DNA of 64,000 nt from the NCBI GenBank assembly GCA_964420835.1, contig CAYQUO010000011.1, forward strand, positions 1 through 64,000, in the 5' to 3' direction. Under the pieces are notes generated by a model. The model was not told the DNA's origin. It saw nothing but the letters and a program-made list of their open reading frames with translations, and searched no databases. How positions within the stretch are numbered: position 1 is the stretch's first letter; every line of letters starts with the position of its first letter. Source of the DNA: CAYQUO01 sp964420835. GTDB taxonomy: Bacteria; Chloroflexota; Anaerolineae; Anaerolineales; Anaerolineaceae. A program made the position numbers and the translations under genes. Positions 8,259 through 15,700 of this stretch are shown here, piece by piece.

Positions 8259-9794
8259 ATGCGAATCCGCATCATCATCCCGATCACCGAACCGGCGGCG
8301 GTGGGCCCGACCCTGCAGGTCTACTCCGGGGCCGCCCGCCCGCAGACGCTGCTCAGCGCCGTGGGTGTTGAGCAGGGACCAGCGTCCATTGAGTGTTCCT
8401 ACGAGGATGCCCTGGCCACCCCGCAGGTGATCGCCCGCATCGTACAGGCCGAACAAGACGGTGTTGATGCCGCCATCATCGACTGCATGAACGACCCCGG
8501 CCTCGAAGCCGCCCGCCAGGCGGTTTCCATCCCGGTGGTGGGGGTGGCACAATCATCCATGCTGCTGGCAGCCCTGCTGGCACAGCGTTTCTCCGTCATC
8601 GGCACGGACCCGCGCGACGCCGTGCCCAACGAGCGCCTGGCCCAGCGCTATGGCCTGGGCGAAAAGTACGCCTCCACCCGGGCGGTTTGCATCCCCGTCC
8701 TCGAACTGCAAAAAGACCCCGCCAGAGTTCTGGAAGCCCTGGTGGAAGCCTCGGTGACGGCGATCCGGCAGGATGGCGCCCATGCCATCGTTCTCGGCTG
8801 CACCGGCATGAAGGGCATGGCAGGCCGGCTGGGCAGGCGGCTAAAAGAGCAGGGGCTGGAGGCGCCCGTCATTGACCCCTCGCTGGCGGCCCTCAAGTGG
8901 GCAGAACTGCTTGTCGCCCTGAAACTGGCTCCCAGCCGGTTGAGTTATCCAAGGATCAGCCCGGCGGCATTGTCCCGCATTGAGCGGCTGCCGGCAATGG
9001 TGGGGGAGGAAACCGCCGGGAAACTGGATGGCATCCCGGATGTTCGAGTCCTGGTTCCGGTGGTTCGGGGTTTCCGCAAGGTAAACTGGCTTATAGAGAC
9101 CGAAAAGGAATACCGCAGTTTCGCCCGGCCGGACACCCGGCTGCAGGCGGTCGGCATTCCCTCCGGGCCGGCCACGCTGGAGAACCTCTGCGACGAGGCG
9201 GCTGCCGTGCCCGGCATACTGCGCCTGCTGCGGCAGGCCGAATCGGAAGACGCCACAGCGGCCATCATCGACTGCATGGCCGACCCCGGCCTGGACGCGG
9301 CCCGCGAGGCTGCCTCCATCCCGGTAATCGGCCCGGAACAGGCCTCGGCCATCACCGCCTGCCTGCTCGGCAGGCGCTTCTCCATTCTCTCCACCACCGC
9401 CGACCTGGAGCCCACTTTCCGCCAGTTGGTGGAGGGTTACGGCCTGGGCGGACGGCTGGCATCGGTGCGCCCATCCGGCCTGAGCGTGGAGGAGGCTGAG
9501 AGCCAGCCGGAACGGGTGCTGCCGGCGCTGATCGACGCCGCCAGGGAAGCCGTGCAGACGGATGGCGCCCACGTGGTCTACCCCGGCTGCACGGGCATGA
9601 TCGGCGCAGCAGCCACCGTGCAACAGGCCCTGGAGAACGAGGGCATCCGCGTGCCCGTGCTCGAACCGCCCGCCATAGCCGTGAAACTGGCGGAAGCCCT
9701 CAGCGACGTGCAACTGGCCCATAGTAAGATCACCTGGCCGAAGCCACCCAAAAAGGCGCTGCGCGGCTTTGAAGACCTGGAATTTAAGGAGTGA
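8259..9794 (+). CDS. Tandem-duplicated Asp/Glu/hydantoin racemase family protein
   Basis: The 511-residue protein is two racemase domains in a row. Each half carries both catalytic cysteines of the family: Cys76 (AAIIDCMNDPG) and Cys181 (LGCTGM) in the first, Cys339 (AAIIDCMADPG) and Cys444 (PGCTGM) in the second. The Cys-Cys distance is 105 residues in both halves and the halves are offset by 263 residues, so this is an internal duplication. Ordinary members have one domain of about 230-250 residues. AGGAG lies 9 bases before the ATG at 8259, and TATAAT at 8201-8206 is a possible -10 box. It opens a five-gene operon with DUF917 and DUF364 proteins. The substrate is unknown; hydantoins or malonate/maleate-type compounds are possible. 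Confidence 0.85.
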   Translation: MRIRIIIPITEPAAVGPTLQVYSGAARPQTLLSAVGVEQGPASIECSYEDALATPQVIARIVQAEQDGVDAAIIDCMNDPGLEAARQAVSIPVVGVAQSSMLLAALLAQRFSVIGTDPRDAVPNERLAQRYGLGEKYASTRAVCIPVLELQKDPARVLEALVEASVTAIRQDGAHAIVLGCTGMKGMAGRLGRRLKEQGLEAPVIDPSLAALKWAELLVALKLAPSRLSYPRISPAALSRIERLPAMVGEETAGKLDGIPDVRVLVPVVRGFRKVNWLIETEKEYRSFARPDTRLQAVGIPSGPATLENLCDEAAAVPGILRLLRQAESEDATAAIIDCMADPGLDAAREAASIPVIGPEQASAITACLLGRRFSILSTTADLEPTFRQLVEGYGLGGRLASVRPSGLSVEEAESQPERVLPALIDAAREAVQTDGAHVVYPGCTGMIGAAATVQQALENEGIRVPVLEPPAIAVKLAEALSDVQLAHSKITWPKPPKKALRGFEDLEFKE

Positions 9795-9802
9795 CACCCC
9801 CC

Positions 9803-10321
9803 ATGAACACGCTTGAGGCCATTGCCACCCGGCGCAGCATCCGCGCTTTTACTACCGAACCGCTGACCGAAGAGCAGATGGATGCCATCATCCGGGCTGC
9901 CGCCGCCGCCCCCAGCGGTGGAAATTCACAGATGTGGGCTTTCGTCTCCATCCGCGACCCGCGCCGCCTGGCAGCCCTGCGGGCCGTCTCTCCGGGCATC
10001 ATTGCCGTGCCGGCTGCCATCGTCGTCATCTGCCTGGACTGCAACCGCAAAGCCACGCCCGAAGGCGACCTGGACGAGATGTGGGGCTACGACCTGGGCG
10101 CCGCCATGCAGAACATTTTACTTGCGGCGCACGAACTGGGGTTGGGCGGTTGTTCCATCGGTTCCTTTAACACGGCCGCTGTCAGCGCACTGCTCAACCT
10201 CCCGGAAGGGGTTGAGCCAAAACTGCTGATCTCGCTCGGCAGGCCAAGGTTTGTGCCCGCCGGCCCAAAAAAACGTCCCATCGAAGAGGTCCACATCAGG
10301 GAACGCTACGGAGGAACATGA
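9803..10321 (+). CDS. Nitroreductase family FMN-dependent oxidoreductase
   Basis: This 172-residue protein starts with the family's FMN-binding signature (IATRRSIRAFTTEPLTEEQ) and has AAAAAPSGGNSQMWAFVSI and LAAHELGLGGCSIGSF, which mark the nitroreductase/NADH-oxidase fold. Such enzymes reduce nitro groups, quinones or enones with NAD(P)H. AAGGAG overlaps the end of the racemase gene and lies 11 bases before the ATG at 9803; a GTG at 9791 in frame is less likely. Its stop overlaps the next start (ATGA), so it is translationally coupled. In this operon it may provide a redox step, but the substrate is not evident. Confidence 0.85.
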   Translation: MNTLEAIATRRSIRAFTTEPLTEEQMDAIIRAAAAAPSGGNSQMWAFVSIRDPRRLAALRAVSPGIIAVPAAIVVICLDCNRKATPEGDLDEMWGYDLGAAMQNILLAAHELGLGGCSIGSFNTAAVSALLNLPEGVEPKLLISLGRPRFVPAGPKKRPIEEVHIRERYGGT

Positions 10322-10620
10322 TGGACAGCGCACACTTTCAGGACGAGATGTTCAACCTGGCCGCCTTCATGGTGACCAGCGCCCGCGGGCTGTACGATGA
10401 GCCCAAAGATTACGGACCTTTCAGGCTGGTGGATTCCGCCGGCCGCCTGCTGGCCGCCCTCGAGGGTGCAGGCCTGCTGTCCGATCAGTTCCTCGCCACT
10501 CTGAAAACGCAATTGGACGAGGTGCGCGAGGGCAGCATGGACGACGAGCGCCAAAAGCAGGCCATCCAGGACATGGTGAACGCCATTGCTGGAGAAATGG
10601 GCCGGCGCCTGGCCGGCTGA
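10318..10620 (+). CDS. Small helical protein, DUF6092-like
   Basis: The 100-residue protein is mostly alpha-helical (FNLAAFMVTSARGLYDEPKDYG, then DSAGRLLAALEGAGLL). It resembles the small DUF6092 type that accompanies racemase operons, but this is from memory of the pattern and is tentative. GGAGGA lies 3 bases before the first of two consecutive ATGs (10318, 10321); the start overlaps the nitroreductase stop. It has no signal peptide or metal-binding motif. A role as a subunit or chaperone of the neighbouring enzymes is conjecture. Confidence 0.6.
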   Translation: MMDSAHFQDEMFNLAAFMVTSARGLYDEPKDYGPFRLVDSAGRLLAALEGAGLLSDQFLATLKTQLDEVREGSMDDERQKQAIQDMVNAIAGEMGRRLAG

Positions 10621-10661
10621 AATGAGGTTTTTCCCGAACGTTCAAGTGGAAAGGAGAAAAC

Positions 10662-11807
10662 ATGCCATCACGAACACTTAAAGACCTGCAGGACTGCAGG
10701 GATTTCATCTGCGGGCTCAAACTGATGGGCACCGGCGGCGGTGGATCGGAAGCCGGAGGCATGGAGATGCTCTCGGCAGCCTTGGATGCCGGCCTGACGC
10801 TGAAATGGATCGATGTTGCCGACCTGGCAGAGGACGCCTTCAGTTGCACCGCCTATGGCTCGGGCTCCATCTCGGCCGAGACACCCGACACGCTGGCCGG
10901 GATCGAAGCGCTGGGCAAACGGCTGGGCCTGCCCGTGGTCCATGGGGATGACGCCCCGGATGCCGCCGTGCGCGAACTGGAGGCATACACCGGCGCCAGG
11001 GTGGGAGCCCTGGTGGCCATCGAACTGGGGGCCTCCAACACCCCGGCACCGTTGGTCACCGCCGCCCGCATGGGCATCCCCCTGGTGGATGGCGACTACA
11101 GCGGCCGCGCCGTTCCGCAGGACATGCAGACCACCTACTTCCTCAAGGGCATTCCCACCCACCCGGCAGCGATTGTTGACTGGTGGGGGAATGTTCTCAT
11201 CCTCAAGCACGCCGCAAGCACCGAAATGGGCGAGGTCATCGGCAAGATGCTCAGTGTTGCCGCCCATGGCGTGGTGTACATTGCCTCCATGATCTTCTCG
11301 GCGAAGGACACCCGTGAACTGCTGGTGCCGGGCACACTGACAAAAAGCCTGGAACTGGGAAGGGCTGTCCGGGCTGCCCGCGAGGCCGGCCGTGACCCGG
11401 CGGCTGAAGCCATACGGATGCTGGAGGGCTGGGAACTCTTCCGCGGTGTTGTCAGCGCCAAGGAAAGCGGCGAGAAGGAAGGCACCTTTGTGGGCACCAC
11501 GCACATTGAAGGCACCGGCAACTGGCAGGGCCACAAGATGGACGTCTGGTTCCTGAACGAGAACCACGTATCCTGGCTGGATGGAAAGCCGTACGTCTTT
11601 AGCCCGGACCTCATCATCCTGGCCAACCCGGAGACCGGCAACGGCTACACCAACACGGAGATCAAGGCCGGCGACCCGGTGGTGGCGATGGGGACAAAAG
11701 TGTACCCCGTTTTCCGAAGCGAAAAGGCGCTTAAACACTTTGCCCCGCGCTTCTGGGGCTTTGACATTGATTATGTGCCGATTGAAGAGGTAATGAAGGG
11801 CAGGTAG
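10662..11807 (+). CDS. DUF917 (S-methyl-thiohydantoin desulfurase-type) protein
   Basis: The 381-residue product has the DUF917 hallmark near its N-terminus (LMGTGGGGSEAGG) and GIPLVDGDYSGRAVPQ in the middle, as in proteins encoded near hydantoinase/oxoprolinase genes. The family name refers to S-methyl-thiohydantoin desulfurase domains, but most members are uncharacterised. AAAGGAG stands 6 bases before the ATG. It is the fourth gene of the racemase operon, which supports a pathway for hydantoin-like or other small nitrogen compounds. No membrane segment is present, so it should be cytosolic. Family assignment is strong; the reaction is not known here. Confidence 0.8.
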   Translation: MPSRTLKDLQDCRDFICGLKLMGTGGGGSEAGGMEMLSAALDAGLTLKWIDVADLAEDAFSCTAYGSGSISAETPDTLAGIEALGKRLGLPVVHGDDAPDAAVRELEAYTGARVGALVAIELGASNTPAPLVTAARMGIPLVDGDYSGRAVPQDMQTTYFLKGIPTHPAAIVDWWGNVLILKHAASTEMGEVIGKMLSVAAHGVVYIASMIFSAKDTRELLVPGTLTKSLELGRAVRAAREAGRDPAAEAIRMLEGWELFRGVVSAKESGEKEGTFVGTTHIEGTGNWQGHKMDVWFLNENHVSWLDGKPYVFSPDLIILANPETGNGYTNTEIKAGDPVVAMGTKVYPVFRSEKALKHFAPRFWGFDIDYVPIEEVMKGR

Positions 11808-11854
11808 TTACGCGGTTGCATTTATTGGCATCTTTATAAATAAGGAGAACAGGC

Positions 11855-12700
11855 ATGACGGGAGAATTCTTATCGCCCATCCTGGAGGAATCCAAACATT
11901 CGGTGGAAAAACACCTCGGACGGGACCTCTCCGGGATCACCCTTGACAGAGTGGTGCTGGGTTTGTTCTTTACGGGTGTGAAACTGTCCAACCAGGTGGG
12001 AGGGATCAGTTTTACCCCCATTAAAGAGATCCCTGAAGCAGTCTGCTGCCCGAGCTCGGCCCGAGCCATGCCCGGACCCGGCAAGTTGCGGGGCAGGAAG
12101 GTGGCCGGCATCCTGGACGACCTGGCTTCGGCAAACCCGTTGAAAAAGACGATTGCCGTTGCTACATTGAACGCCCTTTCAGAGACCTGCCGGCGGGCCG
12201 GCCTGTACCCGGACTGCGATTTCATCCTGGATGCCGACCCGCTGGATTCCATCACCATCCCGCAGGGCTCGTACACGCTCGTCGTCGGGGCGCTCCTGCC
12301 CTACATCAAGATGCTGAAAGGGAACAACCAGCCATACGGGATACTTGAACTGGACCCGCGAACCCTGAAACCGGAGGAGATGCCACACTACATCCCCCCT
12401 GAACAGGCCGGGGGGGAGATCCCCAAAGCGGATTTCCTGCTGATCACCGGAACGACCCTGATCAACAACACGCTGGAAGGCCTGCTGGAAAAACGCAAAG
12501 CCTCCGCCATTGTCGTAGTGGTGGGCCCGACGGCCAGCATGTACCCCGAAGCCTTCTTCAACCGGGGCGTGACCTGCCTGGGTGGCATTACGGTTACGAA
12601 CCCGGACGGGATGCTGGATGTGATCAGTGAGGGCGGTTCAGGGTATCATTTTTACGGCAAATATGCCGAGAAAACGGTGATCAGGGAACACAGGCAGTAG
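11855..12700 (+). CDS. DUF364 (putative heavy-metal chelation / Rossmann-like) protein
   Basis: The 281-residue protein matches the DUF364 pattern: an N-terminal domain that reads like the enolase-N-like DUF4213 (FTGVKLSNQVGGISFTP), followed by a Rossmann-like half with VGALLPYIKMLKG, LLITGTTLINNTLEGLLE and VVVVGPTASMYPEAFF. These proteins have been linked to metal or nucleotide binding only by structure. AAGGAGAA lies 7 bases before the ATG. It ends the racemase operon, 47 bases behind the DUF917 gene. Whether it supplies a metal to the operon's enzymes is inference. Confidence 0.75.
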   Translation: MTGEFLSPILEESKHSVEKHLGRDLSGITLDRVVLGLFFTGVKLSNQVGGISFTPIKEIPEAVCCPSSARAMPGPGKLRGRKVAGILDDLASANPLKKTIAVATLNALSETCRRAGLYPDCDFILDADPLDSITIPQGSYTLVVGALLPYIKMLKGNNQPYGILELDPRTLKPEEMPHYIPPEQAGGEIPKADFLLITGTTLINNTLEGLLEKRKASAIVVVVGPTASMYPEAFFNRGVTCLGGITVTNPDGMLDVISEGGSGYHFYGKYAEKTVIREHRQ

Positions 12701-12811
12701 AACGGCCATCGCCGGAATCCACGGTTTTGTGAACGGCATCGCCAAGAGGATATTGAAGGGGTTGCTGCAGCACAAACCGGGCGGGATCCCGCTTTTGCCT
12801 GTAAACAGCCC

Positions 12812-13237
12812 TTACTCCCACTCCGTGGGCTCATACCTTCTCAGGTGCTTGATTGCCGAGCGGGCTTTCTTCTGCCTCAGGCGGGCTGCCTTTGACGCCA
12901 GACCGGGGCGGGTCTTCTTCCTCGTTTTCGGTTCCACGGAGGCCCGGGCTGCCAGGGCGATGAAGCGCTGCAAGGCGTCCTGGCGGTTCTTCTCCTGGGT
13001 GCGGTACCGTTTCGCCTCGATGACCAGGATGCCCTCGGCCGTCGCACGGCGGCCGGCCAGCCGCAGCAGGCGTTCCTTTACCGCCCCCGGCAGGGAGGGC
13101 GAATTGTGGATATCGAAACTTAGTTGAACCCCGCTGGAGACCTTGTTCACGTTCTGGCCGCCAGGGCCGGAAGCACGAATGAAATCCAATTTTAGTTCGC
13201 TTTCGTCAACCCAAAGGGAGGGGGTGATTTCAACCAT
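12812..13237 (-). CDS. arfB: Peptidyl-tRNA hydrolase ArfB (ribosome rescue)
   Basis: The 141-residue protein has the release-factor-type catalytic GGQ at residues 26-28 inside RASGPGGQNVNKVSSGVQL, and a basic C-terminal tail (KTRKKTRPGL, RQKKARSAIKHLRR) that in ArfB/YaeJ enters the mRNA channel of a stalled ribosome. It hydrolyses peptidyl-tRNA on non-stop ribosomes. The ATG at 13237 is preferred over the one at 13276: TATACT ends six bases before it, giving a leaderless transcript, and homologues begin at this point. The gene stands alone on the minus strand. Confidence 0.92.
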   Translation of the reverse strand: MVEITPSLWVDESELKLDFIRASGPGGQNVNKVSSGVQLSFDIHNSPSLPGAVKERLLRLAGRRATAEGILVIEAKRYRTQEKNRQDALQRFIALAARASVEPKTRKKTRPGLASKAARLRQKKARSAIKHLRRYEPTEWE

Positions 13238-13243
13238 GGCTGA

Positions 13244-13249
13244 AGTATA
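13244..13249 (-). promoter_or_regulatory. -10 box of arfB, apparently leaderless
   Basis: TATACT on the minus strand ends six bases before the arfB ATG. No convincing -35 box is seen at 17 bases, so the promoter is less certain than the others of this type. Confidence 0.45.
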
Positions 13250-13389
13250 AACCCGGCAACGCCGGAGAATGCACAAACAGCGGACGAACTAAACAGCCGG
13301 CAGTGGTCATCCTGGCCACGGTCGATGGTCCATGCACAACTTTCAGCCTTTCCCCTTTGCAGGCGGCGAATGACCTCCGTCAGACGCGG

Positions 13390-13422
13390 CGGGATTCCGG
13401 CTTTGCCAAGGCCGGAATCCCG
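13390..13422. repeat. 12-bp perfect inverted repeat (terminator or REP-like hairpin)
   Basis: CGGGATTCCGGC and GCCGGAATCCCG flank a 9-base loop in the 241-base gap between the HD-GYP gene end and arfB. There is no T-run, so it may be a factor-dependent terminator or a copy of a dispersed intergenic palindrome. Confidence 0.55.
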
Positions 13423-13478
13423 AAGTGGAGGGATGATGATCGCTAATTCCTACAATTCAACTGCACCTGCCAGGGCCA

Positions 13479-14303
13479 TCAGACGGGTGCAGGTAAAGGT
13501 TGTTGCAACAGGCGCAGCATGGCATCGACCACGATCGGGTCGAACTGGCTGCCGCTGCAGCGTTTCAACTCTCCGGCTGCCGCCGAACGGCTGACCGCCG
13601 CCTGGTAGATGCGCCCATCGGTCATGGTGGTGAAAGCATCCGCCACACAGATGATGCGCGCCCCCAGCGGGATGTTTTCACCGCCAAGGCCTTCCGGATA
13701 CCCTGTGCCATTCACATGCTCGTGATGATATTGCACCAGAACGGCAGCCGGGCCCAGCCTTTCGGAGCGCCGCAGCAGGGCGGCTCCGAATGCGGAATGG
13801 CGCTTCATCATTTCCCATTCCTCGCCGGACAGCCGGCCGGGCTTGGTGGAGATCTCAACCGGCACAAGGACCTTGCCAACGTCGTGTAAAAAGGCGGCCA
13901 GGGCGATCAGGCGCACCTCCCGCTGCTGGCAGCCCAGTTCCCGAGCCAGGCGCCGCGACCAATACAACGTACGGCTGGAATGCCACACGGTTGAGGGCTC
14001 GCACTGGTCCACCGAGCGGGCCAGCTGGATGAGGGTGGAAATGTAACTTCGCTCCAGCGCCCGGGAGAGCGGCCCGGAAACAATATCCATGGACGCCAGG
14101 CGGGCAGGGCGCTCCTGGATCTTCTCCTTTCCCCCACAAGTGCGTATCAGGGGAACGGGCGGTGAATCAGGAATGTTCACCTGCACTTTCCCGGTCACGG
14201 GTCCAGGCCCAAGCGGGATAAGGCAGCTGTTCTCAGGTAGCAATTCAACTTCGATCACGATATTCCCTGCAAGTTTCCAATAATAATTTCGGTTGGCTGG
14301 CAT
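13479..14303 (-). CDS. HD-GYP domain phosphohydrolase
   Basis: The last 165 residues of this 274-residue protein are an HD-GYP domain: FLHDVGKVLVP, then HHEHVNGTGYPEGLGGENIP and ARIICVADAFTTMTDGR. Such domains degrade cyclic di-GMP using a metal centre; the HD and GYP signatures are intact. The N-terminal 90 residues are a short beta-rich region (EVELLPENSCLIPLGPGPVTG) that fits no recognised sensor, perhaps a truncated PilZ- or FHA-like module. The start at 14303 lacks a clear ribosome site, so the N-terminus is uncertain. It is the last gene behind the two repeat-peptide genes and the leader-like gene on the same strand, which may link c-di-GMP signalling to that cassette. Confidence 0.82.
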   Translation of the reverse strand: MPANRNYYWKLAGNIVIEVELLPENSCLIPLGPGPVTGKVQVNIPDSPPVPLIRTCGGKEKIQERPARLASMDIVSGPLSRALERSYISTLIQLARSVDQCEPSTVWHSSRTLYWSRRLARELGCQQREVRLIALAAFLHDVGKVLVPVEISTKPGRLSGEEWEMMKRHSAFGAALLRRSERLGPAAVLVQYHHEHVNGTGYPEGLGGENIPLGARIICVADAFTTMTDGRIYQAAVSRSAAAGELKRCSGSQFDPIVVDAMLRLLQQPLPAPV

Positions 14304-14348
14304 GGCTTCATAATGTTTTCCAACGAGGAGGATGAACAGGGTTGTGGT

Positions 14349-14666
14349 TCAACGCTCGCGGCAAGGCGCCATTTCCACCACCCGGGGGCTTTCCACCGGC
14401 CGGGTAAGGGCGGAAGAGAAATCCTCAAGCGTTGTTGCACGGATCCCGCCCAGGCGTTGGCGGGCTTCCGCGGAAAAATTAAAACTTTCGCCACAATAAC
14501 CAGCCTCCATGGCTCGCAGTGGGTCGCGCAGCAGGTCTTCCCGGAAGCGCCTGTTTACGATGGCGGCATGGAGAAGACGACAACTTTCAGCGAGCTGGGC
14601 GGTCATACCCGCCGAGGGCATGGGAAGAAATTCCTTGTTCAATTGGGCATTCAAAAGTAAAGTCAT
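14349..14666 (-). CDS. Small protein resembling a RiPP leader (Franean1_4349/NHLP-like)
   Basis: The 105-residue product has a central stretch RREDLLRDP-type motif (FREDLLRDPLRAMEAGY), then FSAEARQRLGGIRATTLEDF. This layout, a DLLxDPxxAxxxGY box followed by a helix and LxxIxAxxLEDF, resembles leader-like domains of some peptide natural product precursors (nitrile-hydratase-like or Franean1_4349 type). That is recognition by pattern only. The ATG at 14666 follows AGGTGAT at a good distance; the GTG at 14675 does not. The C-terminal tail (TRPVESPRVVEMAPCRER) is not repetitive. The gene lies 286 bases behind repeat-peptide gene B and 45 bases before the HD-GYP gene. Confidence 0.5.
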   Translation of the reverse strand: MTLLLNAQLNKEFLPMPSAGMTAQLAESCRLLHAAIVNRRFREDLLRDPLRAMEAGYCGESFNFSAEARQRLGGIRATTLEDFSSALTRPVESPRVVEMAPCRER

Positions 14667-14951
14667 TTTAATCACCTCTCATAGGTCTGCCGGAATGCCT
14701 CTTCTTGTGGAGGGCGGCAGGGTTGTGACGGTGAACGGTGGCAGATAAAGTCGCTTGACATAATCCGTTGCCTTTCACCGGTTGTTGCAGGTCTGATGCC
14801 TGCAGGATATTCGACTTGGGCTGCAACCAGGCATGGCAATATTAAGGTGCGTATTATGGTCTCCCCAGCCAGCCGCAAACCCAATGCAGCGGCGAACGGG
14901 CATCCGTACGACCTGCAGAACCCCTACCAGGTTGTCTGTGATGTTATGGGA

Positions 14952-15155
14952 TTAACCGCCGCCCAAACCGCCGGAAGCGCCAGGCTTGTAACCGCCGCCC
15001 AGGCCGCCGGAGGCGCCAGGCTTGTAACCACCGCCCAGGCCGCCGGAGGCGCCGGGCTTGTAACCGCCACCCAGGCCGCCAGAAGCGCCGGGTTTGTAGC
15101 CGCCACCCAGACCACCGGAGGCGCCGGGTTTCATGGAAGAGAAGAATGAAAACAT
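14952..15155 (-). CDS. Repeat-peptide gene B (five 12-residue Gly-rich repeats)
   Basis: The 67-residue product is MFSFFSS followed by MKPGASGGLGGG and four exact copies of YKPGASGGLGGG, ending at TAA. AGGGAG lies 8 bases before the ATG. The DNA repeats of 36 bases differ only at synonymous positions (Ala GCC/GCT, Ser TCC/TCT, Gly GGC/GGT, Leu CTG/TTG, Lys AAA/AAG, Pro CCC/CCT), which means the peptide rather than the DNA has been kept. It shares the SS-MKPG junction with gene A 28 bases upstream. There is no Cys and no classical signal peptide. It could be a multi-core precursor of a modified peptide, or a structural glycine-rich peptide; I recognise no family. Confidence 0.75.
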   Translation of the reverse strand: MFSFFSSMKPGASGGLGGGYKPGASGGLGGGYKPGASGGLGGGYKPGASGGLGGGYKPGASGGLGGG

Positions 15156-15183
15156 ATCAGGCTCCCTTTTGAATGGATCTGGT

Positions 15184-15315
15184 TTATCCGCCACCCAGTC
15201 CGCCGGAGGCGCCGGGTTTGTAACCGCCACCCAGTCCGCCAGAGGCGCCGGGTTTGTAACCGCCACCCAAGCCGCCGGAGGCGCCAGGTTTCATGGAAGA
15301 GAGGGACAAAGTCAT
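15184..15315 (-). CDS. Repeat-peptide gene A (three 12-residue Gly-rich repeats)
   Basis: The 43-residue product is MTLSLSS, then MKPGASGGLGGG and two copies of YKPGASGGLGGG, ending at TAA. A strong ribosome site AAGGAG (15322-15327) lies six bases before the ATG. The layout, a seven-residue head ending in SS then the same repeat, is the same as gene B, so the two arose by duplication with different repeat numbers. The head sequences (MTLSLSS, MFSFFSS) are short and hydrophobic, too short for a Sec signal. The gene is the first after the large regulator on the same strand. Confidence 0.75.
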   Translation of the reverse strand: MTLSLSSMKPGASGGLGGGYKPGASGGLGGGYKPGASGGLGGG

Positions 15316-15700
15316 TGTGAACTCCTTGTTGGTATTTAATGATGTTTTCTTATCAAGTGAGTCCTATTTTTGCATACGGCGGTACCAAAACAGGCATTAA
15401 AACGGTCACAAAAGGCACCAAAACCATCGCCTGAAGGACAGAATTAATTGCAATATTGCAAGGAATGAGCCATTTTTGCCCAGTTTCAGGAGAAACCGGG
15501 CGCTTTCAGGGAGAACAAGCGTTATGACTGTGCCGGGCGAACTGGTGAACCGGTGCACATTTCCAGGTATCTTTTCGGTTTTTTGGGTTACTGGAACAGC
15601 CAAGAATGGCAATGGGGTGGCTGGCAAACGGCAGAAGGGGCCGGCCGGCTCTTCCATTGACCGCATGGCCCGCGTTGCATTCTGACGGGTGAAACCCCGC
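15316..15700. other. Intergenic region upstream of the repeat-peptide genes
   Basis: These 385 bases separate the regulator gene from repeat-peptide gene A and must hold the latter's control region. They are A+T-richer than the surroundings and contain repeated ACCAAAAC (about 15384 and 15417) and ACAAAAGGC-like phrases on the plus strand. No convincing -35/-10 pair and no conserved open frame was found. Confidence 0.5.

Noticed and set aside
14755..14760. TTGACA on the plus strand in the gap behind repeat-peptide gene B
   Set aside because: No matching -10 box at standard spacing and no plus-strand gene follows.
14796..15149. Plus-strand open frame with Ala/Thr/Gly-rich repeats across the repeat-peptide region
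   Set aside because: It is the antisense shadow of the minus-strand repeats; it has no ribosome site, and the synonymous pattern fits the minus-strand frame only.
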